Origin: Cephalotus follicularis
Lineage: Eukaryota; Streptophyta; Magnoliopsida; Oxalidales; Cephalotaceae
DNA length: 64,000 nucleotides
Assembly (NCBI GenBank): GCA_001972305.1
Contig: BDDD01002654.1
Span: forward strand, 186,001 to 250,000
Reading direction: 5' to 3'
Shown here: positions 26,181-38,203 of the stretch, one piece after another
Layout: every line of letters starts with the position of its first letter
Position numbering within the stretch: position 1 is the first letter of the stretch
Program-made: the position numbers and the translations under genes
The notes under the pieces: model-generated
Told to the model about the DNA's origin: nothing
Seen by the model: the letters and a program-made list of their open reading frames with translations, nothing else
The model's database searches: none

Positions 26181-29100
26181 GTTGGCGACATATGTGGGAA
26201 GCGAAGCGAAAAGCCGTATCGAATCATGCCTCCGAGGAAGAATATCGACAACCACTCCACAGCAGGTGGAAGCCGGCCCGCCGCAGGAATCTACCAAGAC
26301 CAAACTACTCGAGATGTCGCCATCGCAGAACAGGCTCCCGTTACGGGAGAGCGGTTGAACCAACTGATTGAGGGGGTGGAGTGCCTCACCGAGTTACTGG
26401 TCACCACCTTGGAAAACCAACAACGTGACGGAACTGCCCCGTCAGTGGTCCAAGGAGTTTCTGGCCACAACAGGCCCACGGTGGAGACAGGGCACCCCCG
26501 TGGTGCCAGGCGAAACCCGCCTAAGGGAAACGAACTTACCCCAAGGCGGTCAGGGGAAGATGTTCCCCTGGGGAAGAGACCTGAGATCAATGTGTCTCAG
26601 AGGGTAGAGTCGTCAATCGCTCAAGACCAGCCCAATGCTCCCAGGAGGGTGCGTACCGAGCACCAGGCTATGGAGGTGGATCCTCAAGGGGAGGCACGGG
26701 GAAGCAGACATGACCACACAGCAGCGTTGGCGGCGGGGACACGTATTTCTAGAAGAGCCAAAGACATTGAAGATGTGGAGCAAGCGATGAATAAGAGGCT
26801 TGACGAGGTGGAGAGGAGGCTCCAAGGGGCCGACAAGCCAAGAGGGTACCTGGAGGAGGTGCACAACCTTAGCGCCCACCACTTCACAGCCGAGATCATG
26901 ACAGAGCGTATCCCCAGCGGATTCCGGCTCCCCGCTCTTGATAAATATGATAGATCTGCGAATCCCGTCCAGCACGTGCGCACATACATCCAGACCATGC
27001 TGGTGCACCAGGCCTCGAACGATACACTCTACTGAAGGTTCCCGACAACATTAACTGGAGCTGCCCAGTCATGGTTCTCGACCCTGGCTCAGAAGTAAGT
27101 GAAGGACTTTGACCAACTTGCGGAGCTGTTCGTCACAAAATTCCTCAATAGCACCAAACAGAAGAGGAACTCCACCCACATAATCAACGTGATGCAGAGC
27201 AGAAATGAGTCACTGAGGGACTACCTCACCAGGTTCAAAAGGGAGTCTCTCACGATGAAGGACATGGAGCCCTCATTCACCCTGGAAACGTTGAACAGAG
27301 GCCTGAAGAATAACTCCTCTTTTACTTTCTCACTCTTGAAAAGACCCGATGTGGATATGGCGGACCTGCTGAGGAGAGCAGAGAGATATGTCAATACGGA
27401 GGAAGAGATGGCGGCCAGGAAAAAAAAAACACCCTGGTCGGGCCATCAGGAGGAGAAAGGGGAGCATTCAAGAAGTGCTCCCAAAAAGAAGGAAAAGAAA
27501 AGAGAGAGGCCAGACCTGACCAAAGACGACCTTAGGCACAAGCTTTCCAGAAGGGAGAACTCAACCCAGGGAGGAGCCCTAATCCCATCCTACAAAAACT
27601 TCGCCCCCCTCCTGGAAACACGCACCAGAATACTAGAAGTGGAACAGGATAAGGTTCACATCCAATGGCCTGAGAAGTTGAGGTCCCCAGCAGAGAGAAA
27701 GGACGTGGAAAAGTACTGCCAGTACCATCGTGACCATGGACAAGATACCGAGGAGTGCAGGCAACTGAAGAATCAGATCGAGGATCTGATCCGAAGGGGA
27801 CATCTATGCAAGTACATAGACAGATAGGCTCCAAAGGGAAGAAGGGAGTCAAGGAGAGAAGAGGCTCCACAGAAAGAGAAGGAGCAACAACAGAAACCCA
27901 GAGGTGTTATCCACACCATCTCTGGGGGGGTCGCGTCTGGTGGCGACCATAAGAATGCCAGGAAGGCCTACGAGAGGCAATCCCTAGCGGTGCAGAAGGT
28001 CCAACACAACAAGAGGCTAAGGAACGGTGGAGAAGAGGAGGTTATATCCTTCTCCGAGGAGGACTATGAGGGAGTACATCTCACTCACGATGATCCAGTG
28101 GTGGTGACTCTTATGGTGGAACTCTTCACCATGAAGAGCATCCTGATTGACAGAGGTAGCTCAACCGATATTATGTACAAGCACACCTTTGATCAGTTAA
28201 GGATACCGGTCGATCAGCTAAAACCCGTGAAGACCCCATTGGTCAGCTTTGCAGGGGAGATGATCCATCCTCTGGGATCCATCGACCTATCAGTAGTTGC
28301 AGGCACAGCTCAGCGCCAAACCCAGGTGAAAATGACTTTCATGGTGGTTGAAACACCAAGCCCATACAACGCAATAATCGGACGACCAGGGCTAAACCTG
28401 ATGGAGGCGATAGTGTCCACGAGACACTTACTCATGAAGTTCCCCACAAGGTTTGGCGTGGGAGAAGCCAGGGGAGACCAGCAGGAGGCCAGACAGTGCT
28501 ACAAGAATGCCATCGAGGACCGCGGGAAGGGCAAAGTACTCCCCATCGCAAACGTAGAGCTCAGGGGGGACGTGGAACATGAGCGTCCACAGCCCGTTGA
28601 AGATGTGGTCCAAGTGCCCCTAAAAGTGGGCAACTCCGAGAAAGTCTTCCAAGTCGGCTCACAGCTCAGAGAGGTAGAGAAGGGGGAATTAATAACATTT
28701 CTCTGAAATAACAGAGATGTGTTCGCTTGGTCGGCAGAGGAGGTCCCCGGGATCAGCCTAAGCGTAATAGTTCACAAACTAAGTGTGGATCCGACCAAGA
28801 CCCCGACCAGGCAAAAGAAGAGGAACTTTGCCCCTGAGCATCAGCAAGCAATAGCTGAGGAGGTGAGCAAGCTCATGTAGGCAGGGTTCATAAGGGAGGT
28901 GCATTACTCAGACTGGCTGGCGAACCCGGTCCTAGTCAAAAAGGCAAATGGCAAGTGGAGGATGTGCATCGACTTCACATACCTCAACAAAGCTTGTCCT
29001 AAGGATCACTTCCCTCTCCCAAAGATAGACCAGTTGGTGGACGCGACATCGGGCTACAGAATGTTAAGCTTCTTGGATGCTTACTCGGGATATAATCAAA

Positions 29101-31961
29101 TCTCTATGTATGAGCCCGATGAGAACAAGACAGCTTTTATCACGGACCGGGGGATGTATTGTTACAAGGTCATGCCCTTTGGTTTGAAGAATGCAGGGGC
29201 CAGCTATCAATGACTGGTCAACAAGATCTTTGAGCCCCAGATTGGGAAAAACATGGAGGTCTACATTGACGATATGCTCGTCAAAACCCCAGCCAGGAGC
29301 TCCCACATCAAAGACTTGGAGGAAACATTTGAGGTACTAAGAAGATATCAGATGAAACTCAATCTGTCCAAGTGCACTTTTGGGGTCCCCTCGGGCAAGT
29401 TCCTAGGGTTCATGGTCTCGAGCAGAGGAGTAGAGGCCAACCCGAAGAAGATCTCCGTGGTTCAGAATATGAGGCCTCCCCAGACCATCAGGGATGTACA
29501 AAAGCTAAATGGGAAGGTAGCGGCCCTGCGCAGGTTTGTTTCGAAGTCAGCAGAGAAATGCCTCCCGTTCTTTAAGGTGTTGAGAGATCTCAAGGGATTT
29601 TCCTGGTCGGATGAATGTCAAACAGCCTTCGAAAAGTTGAAGGAATACCTGGCTTCCCCTCATCTGGTCTCAAAACCTAAGGATGGGGAAGACTTATATT
29701 TGTACCTTGCGGCCACCCTGGGCACAGTGAGTGCAGTGCTGGTCAGGGAGGAGGAGAAAGTTCAAAGGCCGGTGTACTATGTGAGCAAGGCTTTGAATGA
29801 TGCTGAAGGGAGGTACCCAGAAGTGGAGAAGTTTGCCTACGCTTTGATCATCACGGCCAGAAAGTTAAGGCCATATTTTCAAGCCCATACAATCAAGGTT
29901 CTGACTGACAAGCCACTCAAGCAAGTTCTGGCAAAGCCTGACACCTCGGGCAGACTAATCAAGTGATCAGTCGAACTAGGAAAGTATGATGTGAAGTTCA
30001 AAGCCAGACCAGCAATCAAATCACAAGTACTGGCCGAATTTGTTGGAGATAATACACCCACGGAGTGCATGGAGAAGGACCCCTCCAAGAGCGAGAGGGA
30101 GACTTGGAGGTCATCCGTGGATGGCTATTCCTGCATCAATGACAATGGCACAGGGGTGGTACTGGTAAGTCCAAGTGGGTAGACATTGGAGTATGCCATG
30201 AGGTTTGGTTTCAAAGCCACAAACAAAGAAACTGAATGGGAAGCTCTTATAGTTGGGCTGACAATTACGAAGCATTTGAAGGTGCAAAAGATAGAAGCCT
30301 CCAGTGATTCTCAGCTAGTAGTTGGTCTGGCAAGTGGAGAATTTGAGGCCAGAGAAGACTCAATGGAGAAATACTTATCACACTTCCAGAGTTTGAGAAC
30401 AGACTTCAAAGTCCAAAGGGTTTTGAAGATACCTAGAGAGGAAAACACCCGAGCAGACCAGTTGTCAAAACTAGCCACTGCAGAAGAGATAGGGAAGAAT
30501 CAAACCATGCTGGTAGACTACCTAGACAGGCCCACCATCTCTGAGGTAAATGTGATGGACATTGACATACCACAAGAGCCAAACTGGATGACCACATTCA
30601 TCAACTATCTAAGGGACGAGATTTTACCCGAGGACCCCGCGGAGGCAAGAAAACAAGTGCACAGAGCAAACAGATTTCAGCTCCGAGAAGAGATTCTCTA
30701 CAAAAGGTCTTTCTCCTTCCCGTGGCTGAGATGCTTGACTCCCCTGGAGGCCGATTATGCTCTAAGAGAGGTCCATAAAGGGGTTTGTGGCAACCACACA
30801 GGGGGTAGGAAATTGTCCCACAAGCTGCTAAGGCAGGGCTACTACTGGCCAACTTTGCACCAAGACAATATCGATTTGGTGAGGAAATGTGACAAGAGCC
30901 AGAGGAATGCAAATATAAAAAGAAGACCCTCTAAAACCCTGACGTCTATCACGGCCCCTTGGCCCTTTGCACAATGGGGAATGGACTTCGTAGGACCGCT
31001 ACCCATGACGACAGGCCAAAGGAAGTTTCTTATTGTAGCAGTGGACTATTTTACCAAGTAGGTAGAGGCAAAACCCCTGGCCACAATCATAGAGAAGAAC
31101 ACGGAAAGCTTCATATGGAAGTCCATCATCTGCAGATTCGGAGTCCCTAGGACAATTGTCTAAGAAAATGGAAAAAAGTTCGACTGCCAGACCTTCCGTG
31201 ACTTTTGCAAAGAATGGAGAATAAAGCATAGGCTAGCCTCAGTGGCCTACCCCCAGAGCAATGTCCAGGAAGAGGTGATAAATAGAGAAATCATCTCGAA
31301 CTTGAAGAAAAGCCTAAAGGAAAACAAAAGAAGATGGACAGAGGAGATACAAAGTGTTTTATGGGCTTATAGAACCAATCCTCGGACCATGACTGGCGAG
31401 TCCCAATAAAGCCATTGTTTCGGGGCTGAGGCTATAATACCGGTGGAGATTGGTGTCCAATCACCAAGGGTCATGCACTTCACGGAGAAAAACAATAAAG
31501 AGGGACTTAGATGCCTCCTTGATCTAGTAGGAGAGCTCAGAGACAAGGCCACCATCAGAGTCACAGCTTACCAACAAAGGGTGAGCTGTTACTACAACAA
31601 AAGGGTGAGCCCCAAACCCCTAAGGCAAGGAGATCTAGTCCTGAAAAACTCAGCAATTTCAGACCCAACCGACACAAGAGGAAAGCTAACACCGGCCTGG
31701 GAAGGGCCGTACAAGATCAAGAAAGTGCTCCGCCCAGGAACATTCAAACTTGAAACTCTGGGGGGCAGGAAAATTACCAGAGCTTGGAATGCCGAGCATC
31801 TAAGGAAGTACTATCAGTGAGTGTAAAATGTACAAAAATTCAAGAGGAAATAAAGCTGAATTTATCTTCAAAATTTGTGTTCAAGACTATAGTTCCAAGT
31901 TTGCAAGGGACAAGAAGACCAATGTTCATGTCATTAAACCTCTGAACAGTCACCGATCAAC

Positions 31962-32390
31962 TCCCTAAAAAGCCTCCCCACCAGGGGAGCACCTAAAAAA
32001 CCCCTCAGGGGGAAAAGTAACAAAGCCTCCCCACCAGGGGAGCATCGCAAAGACCCCCCAAGGAACATATCAAATAACGCAAAGCAGGGGAAACCATTCG
32101 AGGTCCCACAAGTACTCAACCAATGTTAAGGAAACGGAATCTCACCCTGGCCAGGTACCCAAGGGTTCAGCTGGGGCCAAACTAACAAAACATCTCCAGG
32201 GATCGGGCTGGTCCGAGGTCGGAGGCACGGGCAAAACTAAGGCAAACTCCTTTCCCTCAACGACCGCAAGCAGGCCCGGACACCAACACCCGAGGACTCC
32301 ACCAGACCTCAACGTATGGTAGACAGACCCGAGCTAAAAATACCCCCCAGAGGGCGCTATAAAAAAAAGAGACCCCCCAGGGGGCACCAC
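31962..32390 (+). repeat. GC-hairpin repeats after integrase
   Basis: Several small inverted repeats of the type CCCCACCAGGGG and CCCCTCAGGGGG or CCCCCCAGGGGG, separated by A-rich linkers, just downstream of pol in the Tat element. They could form short hairpins in RNA. No coding function is seen. Confidence 0.65.
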
Positions 32391-32662
32391 AAAAAAAAAA
32401 ATAATTCAAAGAAAAAAAAAAAAAACCAAAGGAAAAACCAATAGATAGAAAAAACAAAGGAAAATAATAAAACAAAACAAAAAAAAAAAAATAAAAAGAA
32501 AAAACAAAGGAAAAAAAAAAAAAAAAAAACAATAAAAAAAAAAAATTAAAAAAAAAAAACCAAAAAAGAAAAAAAAAAAAAAAAAACAAGACAAAAAAAA
32601 AAAAAAACAAAAAAAAAACAAAAAAGAAAAACCAAAAGAAAATAAACAGGAAAAACAAAAAA

Positions 32663-32701
<39 letters not shown>

Positions 32702-32805
32702 ATAATTAACAAAAAAACATTAAAAAAAAGAAAACAAAAGGGAAAAACAAAAATAAGGAAAAAAAATTAAAAATTAATAAATTAATTAAAAATTAATAAA
32801 CAAAA
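32391..32805 (+). repeat. Long A-rich tract inside the Tat element
   Basis: About 415 bases that are almost all A with scattered C, G and T. It lies between the sense pol genes and the antisense ORF. The long phenylalanine-rich frames on the other strand are a by-product of this composition. Confidence 0.9.
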
Positions 32806-32995
32806 GGGACTACAAAACTTAAGTGATCAAATTTATCAAGTTAGAAGATTGTTATTTTATTTAAACTCTATCGTCCTAAGGGGACAGTGCGAGCCTGGGA
32901 AGAGCTCAAGTACAGTGCGCAACACAGGCAGAGCCCGGGGTCAAAGAGTATGGTACTTTCTAAGTACTTTATAAGTTGTCAAAGCAAATAAATAA

Positions 32996-35135
32996 AATAA
33001 ACAAGTGATGTACAAAAATTCCTCACTTTATTGATCATTGTAAAGATTACATTGTGGAAAGAAAATTACAAGGCAAAACAAACCAAAAAATCTACCCTAG
33101 GCCTCGTCCCCCGAGGGGATCTCTACTACGGACGGAGGAGGAGGATGAGCTTCTTCTTCCGTCGGGGGAGGAGGAGGAGGAGGGTCCTCGAGGAGGGGAC
33201 CAGGAGAAGGAGCCGGATCATCCTCGGCCGTCCGCGTCGAGGTAGGCTCCTCAGCAGTGATCCGGGAGAGGGGCTCGGCGTCAAAGGCCCCAAGGCTGCC
33301 GCCCTCAGCAGTTGCAGTGAAGGGAACCAGGTCATGGCCATTGGGAGACCAACTGGGATCCTGAGCCTGACTTTGCTCCTCATCAAAGGCTCTGAAGGCC
33401 TCATCCCCAGTCTCTTCGACACCCCCTGGGATGAAGTCGTACTCGGCCACGGAAGGACCACAGACGAAGGAGCCCAGCGGGAGATCCGGAAAGCACTCGA
33501 CCATGTTCCGGCAGGTATAGTACCCCCGACGAAAGTTGGCAGAGGATTTCTTCAGGACCTCGCGGTTGAAGTCCTCAGAAGCTTTGTAGAGATCTACGGC
33601 CTGGTCCATAGCGTCTCGAAACTCTGCTGAGGCCTTGAAGTCCAAGACAGCCCTTTCCGCAGTAGCTTTGGCCCTGGCGTCACCAAGCTCTTGGCACTTG
33701 ATTAGCTGGCCACTTAGGGCCTCCACCCTGCCCTCGAGCTTGGCTGCCCGCTCCCCTACTATGATATTGAGCCCCCTCTCCCTCCGGGCCTCCTCCACGG
33801 CTTCGTCCTTCTCAGTCGTCAGCCTCTCCTAGGCGCTCAACACCTCGTCCAGCTGGGCGCGGGTCACGGCCAGAGACCTACTCAGCGTTCTCAGCCCCGA
33901 GCTGCTCATTCAGGCTGGTCTCCTGGTCGATCCTCTCCATCAGGAGATGGGCATTGACAATGGCCTGCGGAAAAAAGAAAATGTCAGTCCAGGGCTAGAG
34001 AAAGTTAGAAAGGGAAGAAGAAAATCAAGACAAGCGTGCTTACCCGCTGGCAGCACTGGAAGGAAAATAAACAAGTGATGTACAAAAATTCCTCACTTTA
34101 TTGATCATTGTAAAGATTACATTGTGGAAAGAAAATTACAAGGCAAAACAAACCAAAACATCTACCCTAGGCCTCGTCCCCTAAGGGGATCTCTACTACG
34201 GATTGAGGAGGAGGAGGAGCTTATTCTTCCGTCGGGGGAGGAGGAGGAGGAGGGTCCTTGAGGCGGGGACCAGGAGAAGGAGTCGGATCATCCTCGGCCG
34301 TCCGCGCTGGGGTAGGCTCCTCAGCAGTGATCCAGGAGAGGGGCTCGGCGTCAAAGGCCCCAAGGCTGCCGCCCTCAGCAGTTGCAGTGAAGGGAACCAG
34401 GTCATGGCCGTTGGGAGACCAACTGGGATCCTAAGCCTGACTTTGCTCCTCATCAAAGGCTCTGAAGGCCTCATCCCCGGCCTCTTCGATACCCTCTGGG
34501 ATAAGTCGTACTCGACCACAGAAGGACCACAGACGAAGGAGCCCGGATGGAGATCCGGAAAGCACTCGAACATGTTCTGGCAGGTATAGTACCCCCGACA
34601 AAAGTTTGCAGAGGATTTCTTCAGGACCTCGTGGTTGAAGTCCTCGGAAGCTTTGTAGAGCTCTATGGCCTGGTCCATAGCGTCTCGAAACTCTGCTGAG
34701 GCCTTGAAGTCCAAGACAGCCCTCTCCGCAGCAGCTTTGGCCCTGGCGTCACCAAGATCTTGGCACTTGATTAGCTGGCCACTAAGGGCCTCCACCTGCC
34801 CTCGAGCTTGGCTGCCCGCTCCGCTACCATGATCTTGAGCCCCCTCTCCCTCCGGGCCTCCTCCACGACTTCGTCCTTCTCAGCCGTCAGCCTCTCCTGG
34901 GCGCTCAACACCTCATCCAGCTGGGCGCGGGCCGCGGCCAGAGACCTACTCAGCGTTCTCAGCCCCGAGCTGCTCGTTCAGACTGGTCTCCTGGTCGGTC
35001 CTCTCCATCAGGAGATGGGCATTGACCATGGCCTGCGGAAAAAAGAAAATGTCAGTCCAGGGCTAGAGAAAGTTAGAAAGGGAAGAAGAAAATCAAGACA
35101 AGCGTGCTTACCCGCTGGCAGCACTGGAAGAGGTT
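32996..35135. repeat. 1.07-kb tandem duplication in the antisense-ORF region
   Basis: Unit 1 (about 32,996-34,065) and unit 2 (about 34,066-35,135) are direct repeats offset by 1,070 bases, with a few percent divergence. Each starts AAATAAACAAGTGATGTAC and ends GCTGGCAGCACTGGAAG. The unit covers the 3' part of the antisense ORF, so its proline/glutamate-rich C-terminal coding is present twice. Confidence 0.9.
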
Positions 35136-36859
35136 GGTCCAAAGCTGCCCAGCCGTCCACTCCTCCCTGAGCCCCTGCTCATAGGGGAACATGCCTGCCC
35201 TGCCCAGCTCCGTGGCCACCCCGGGCGTCCTTAGACAAACGCCGGCTCGCCTGAGCTCACCCAGGATATCTCTCACTTGCGCGAGCTCCGCAGTAGGGTA
35301 GGGATGGTCGGGGTCACAGAGGCGCCTCTCGACGTTTTCGCCCGCGGCAGCCTTCCCCTTCTCCGTCCGTTTCCTCTTCAAGGGACGGCCGAGCTCTTCG
35401 TCGGACATGGGCTCCCTGGCTGCGGCAGCAGGGACCTCCCTGGCAGCTCCGGCCTCTTCAGCAGCTATGGCCTCAGTAATATGCCCAGCCTTAGCGGGGC
35501 GCTCCTTCTTAGCAGCCCGGGCCTTCGTAGCCCTGTCCTCCCTGGCCACCACGGCCCTTGCCTCCCTGGCCTCACTGGCCTCCATATCACTGGCCGTCCT
35601 GGTCTCCTCGGATATGGTCCGGGGCAGCTCATCCAACCTGGCCCTGGCCTCAGCCTGCCTGGCCGCCCTCCGCGACTTCTCCAAGGCCTTCTTCCTCCTC
35701 TCAACATCCCTCCTCTGCGTCCCAGGGTCGGCAGAGCGAGCCTGTTCACGACCGGCCCTAATCAGATCCATGGCGGAATCCTGGCGTGCCATCTCTGCAC
35801 AGAAAAAGGAAGGAAGAAGTAGTTAGTAAAGCATTAAAAAGTTGAACACAAATTTGAAAAGAAAGCTAGCCCCAGAGAAGGCTTAGTACGGCTCTCTCCT
35901 TGCGAGGCCGCTGAGGAAGCAGCTCCGCCATGGCCACCCTGGTCCCTCTCTCTCCGTATCCCTGTTGGCACCTCCTCAGCCTCCAGCTTCAGCCTATTTT
36001 TGCAGCCTATGGGCATGTTTAACCCGTGCCGCCGCAAGCGGTCCTCGGACACCACCTTCAGCACATCCTCTGGCTCAAGAGCCGAGAGCCTCCTCAGGTT
36101 CGCTGTCTCCTCCCTTGTCAGAAAAGACCTCTGGTTCATGCGCCCGGTGTCCAGTGTGTCCGTCCAGGGGCAAGGGGTGAAGCCAGGGAGGTTCTTGACC
36201 AGGAAGTACTTCTCCCTCCAGCGCTTGACCGTCCTAATGTTCTCCGCCAGCAGCTTACGGTGGCTCACCCGCGACTTAAAGTGAAAGCCACGTTTCTTTG
36301 GGGTGGGAGCCACGGTGTGGAATTCCTTGAACAGCCCAATGGTGGGTACCGCGTCCGCCTCAAGACAGCGCACAAGGAATTCGATGATGAACCCCCAGGA
36401 TTGAGCTTGCAGCATGGACGGGTGGATCTGGTAGTACCCGAGGACGGTGACTGCGAACGGCGGTAGTGGGAGCCTCAGCCCATGCTCCAAAGCATCTTGG
36501 AACACCACAAAATGCCCGGGCTGGTTCACCGTGGCTGACCTGGGGTCAGCTGGGATCTCCAAGTCCAGACCACCAGGAATGGCGAATTCCTTGACCAGTT
36601 GTGCCAATTTGTGTGAGCGCATGGTGGTCTCCTCAAAATCAGCCCGAAAGACTTGAACTCCGGTCCCTGTAGCTTCAACATTGGGGTTCCCAGCAGTGGA
36701 GGCCTCCATTTCTGCCTCCATAGTCAGGGGACGAACAGCAACTGTAACCCCCGTAGATGCACGGGCGACCACTTCCGGGCGCCTAACAAATCTCTTGGTT
36801 TGCTTCGTTCTGGCCATGGGGTTGTCAGAGAGAGAGGACGAGGAAGACGAGGTGGTCAT
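33097..36859 (-). CDS. Antisense ORF of the Tat element (gypsy-type putative transposase domain)
   Basis: Long minus-strand coding stretch between pol and the 3' LTR, with codon-like composition absent from the opposite frames. The upstream part (about 35,834-36,859) contains FAVTVLGYYQIHPSMLQAQS, FIIEFLVRC and KRWREKYFLV, which I recognise as the plant putative-gypsy-type-transposon domain (Pfam Transposase_28). The middle part (about 35,140-35,790) is rich in Arg, Ala and Lys and likely coiled-coil. The end is Pro/Glu-rich. GT-AG intron-like gaps separate the parts. A TATA-like TTTAAATACC near 37,025-37,036 would suit an antisense promoter. Antisense ORFs are known in Tat-lineage elements; their role is unknown. 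Treated here as a fossil part, interrupted and partly duplicated. Confidence 0.75.
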
Positions 36860-37614
36860 GGATAGCTTGGACAAGAAAAGAGGTAAACGGAACTGGGTTC
36901 ACCTGTGTTCTTGAGCGAAGGAGAAGACGAAATTTGAAGGTAAGAAAAGCAAAGGATTTGAGATATCTGTTGCTCTTAGGGTTTGAGAAAGCGTAAAGAA
37001 GACCCCTAAAGGGGGAAGGGGTATTTAAAGACTCCAAGGACGGATCTGGTCCGTAGATCCCAGGGACAGTCAATGGTGGAGATCCCCCTGTCAAATCAGG
37101 AGCGATAAAAGAAGGGTCATGCGCTGGCATTGAAGCGTCAGGCGTTTAAGTTTCGAAGAGACATGCGCGGGCATCGAAGCGTCAGACATTTAAATTTCAA
37201 AATTTACGGCGTAATGATGGGTATTAATTGAGTGGGCGTGGCTCAAAGCGACACCTGTCGCGCCCCCTCTTATCGAAAGTTGGCATGGGTTACAAGGCTT
37301 GGGCCAAGCTCGCCTAACACAGGGTAAGGCCCCTCTTGAGGCCCCACAAGCCTGCCCAGGAAGGGTCCTCAGCTGTGCCTCTCCCCTTCCCCTGGTCAGC
37401 CCAGGAAGGGTCCCCAAGCTGGCCCAGGAGGGGTCCTCAGCGCTGCCTCTCCCCTTCCCCTCAGCTCTGTCTCTCCCATTCCCCTGATCAGCCCAGGAGG
37501 GGTCCTCTGGTCAGCCCGGGGAGGTCCTTCCCCGGGGGACTGTCCGGGCTCCTGTTTTCAACTCTGCTCCCCATCCTCTGCCAAGGCCAGAGAAGAGGGA
37601 CCAGGGGGGATATA

Positions 37615-38198
37615 TGATATGAGAAAAATCCTATTTTAAGCATGAGGACACGCGCCTCAATGGAAGGGCAACATGTGTCGTTCCAGGGCTTGGGCACGTG
37701 ACACTCATCATATCAACAAGGGAAAAAGCCGCCTAAACAGACTGACAGGCCACAAAAGCCACCTGGTTAGACTTGCACGCCCCCGCAGTCACCTAGATAG
37801 GTTGACACACCATCACATCAAGGGGGAAAAAGGCTATAAAATCTGTAGGAGATCAGGGGAAATACCAGCACCACTGACACCTTTCCCTTAGGGGCAACCA
37901 ACTCCTGATTTGACGCTCATCAGTCACAGGCATCCCTATAAATACCAGTTCAACAGTCAATATAAAGGTCAGCCATTTTTTAGCACTCAAAGAACCCAAT
38001 ATTCTCTATGCTATCACTAACTAGAGCGTCGGAGTGTCCCCGGGAGAACAACCTCTCGGACCTTCTACTTTTCTCTCTTACTTGTGCAGGGATTACCAGC
38101 CCACAAATACTCTTTCTCGAACAGATTCCAGCGTTTCTCTAAATAAATCAAGCCCTTACACGTGGGGTGCTGTTGAAAGAGAGATTTCTGTATCAACA
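37615..38198 (+). repeat. 3' LTR of the Tat element
   Basis: 584 bp, starting TGATATGAGAAAAATCC after a GGGACCAGGGGGGATATA tract and ending TATCAACA. The AGAAC target copy follows directly. Confidence 0.93.
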
Positions 38199-38203
38199 AG
38201 AAC

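Larger units (their letters stand above)
25597..38198 (+). mobile_element. Ty3/gypsy LTR element, Tat lineage, with antisense ORF
   Basis: Flanked by perfect target duplications AGAAC (25,592-25,596 and 38,199-38,203). The two 584-bp LTRs (25,597-26,180 and 37,615-38,198) differ at about 43 sites by hand count (7.4 percent), or roughly 3-5 million years at 1.3e-8 to 7e-9 changes per site per year. A PBS-like GTTGGCGACA follows the 5' LTR, and a purine-rich tract precedes the 3' LTR. Parts: gag with a CxxH...H...C knuckle-like end (about 26,230-27,830), protease (about 28,000-28,700), RT with LNKACPKDHFPLPKID and YIDDM (about 28,900-29,600), RNase H regions (about 29,650-30,500) and integrase (about 30,700-31,820). 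It is a fossil with roughly ten breaks in the sense frames. Confidence 0.92.

Noticed and set aside
32257-32712. Phenylalanine-rich frame of 151 codons on the minus strand
   Set aside because: It is the complement of the A-rich tract; composition alone explains it.
35277-36914. Long plus-strand frames of 90-180 codons
   Set aside because: They are opposite-strand shadows of the antisense ORF of the Tat element, whose frames carry the recognisable domain.
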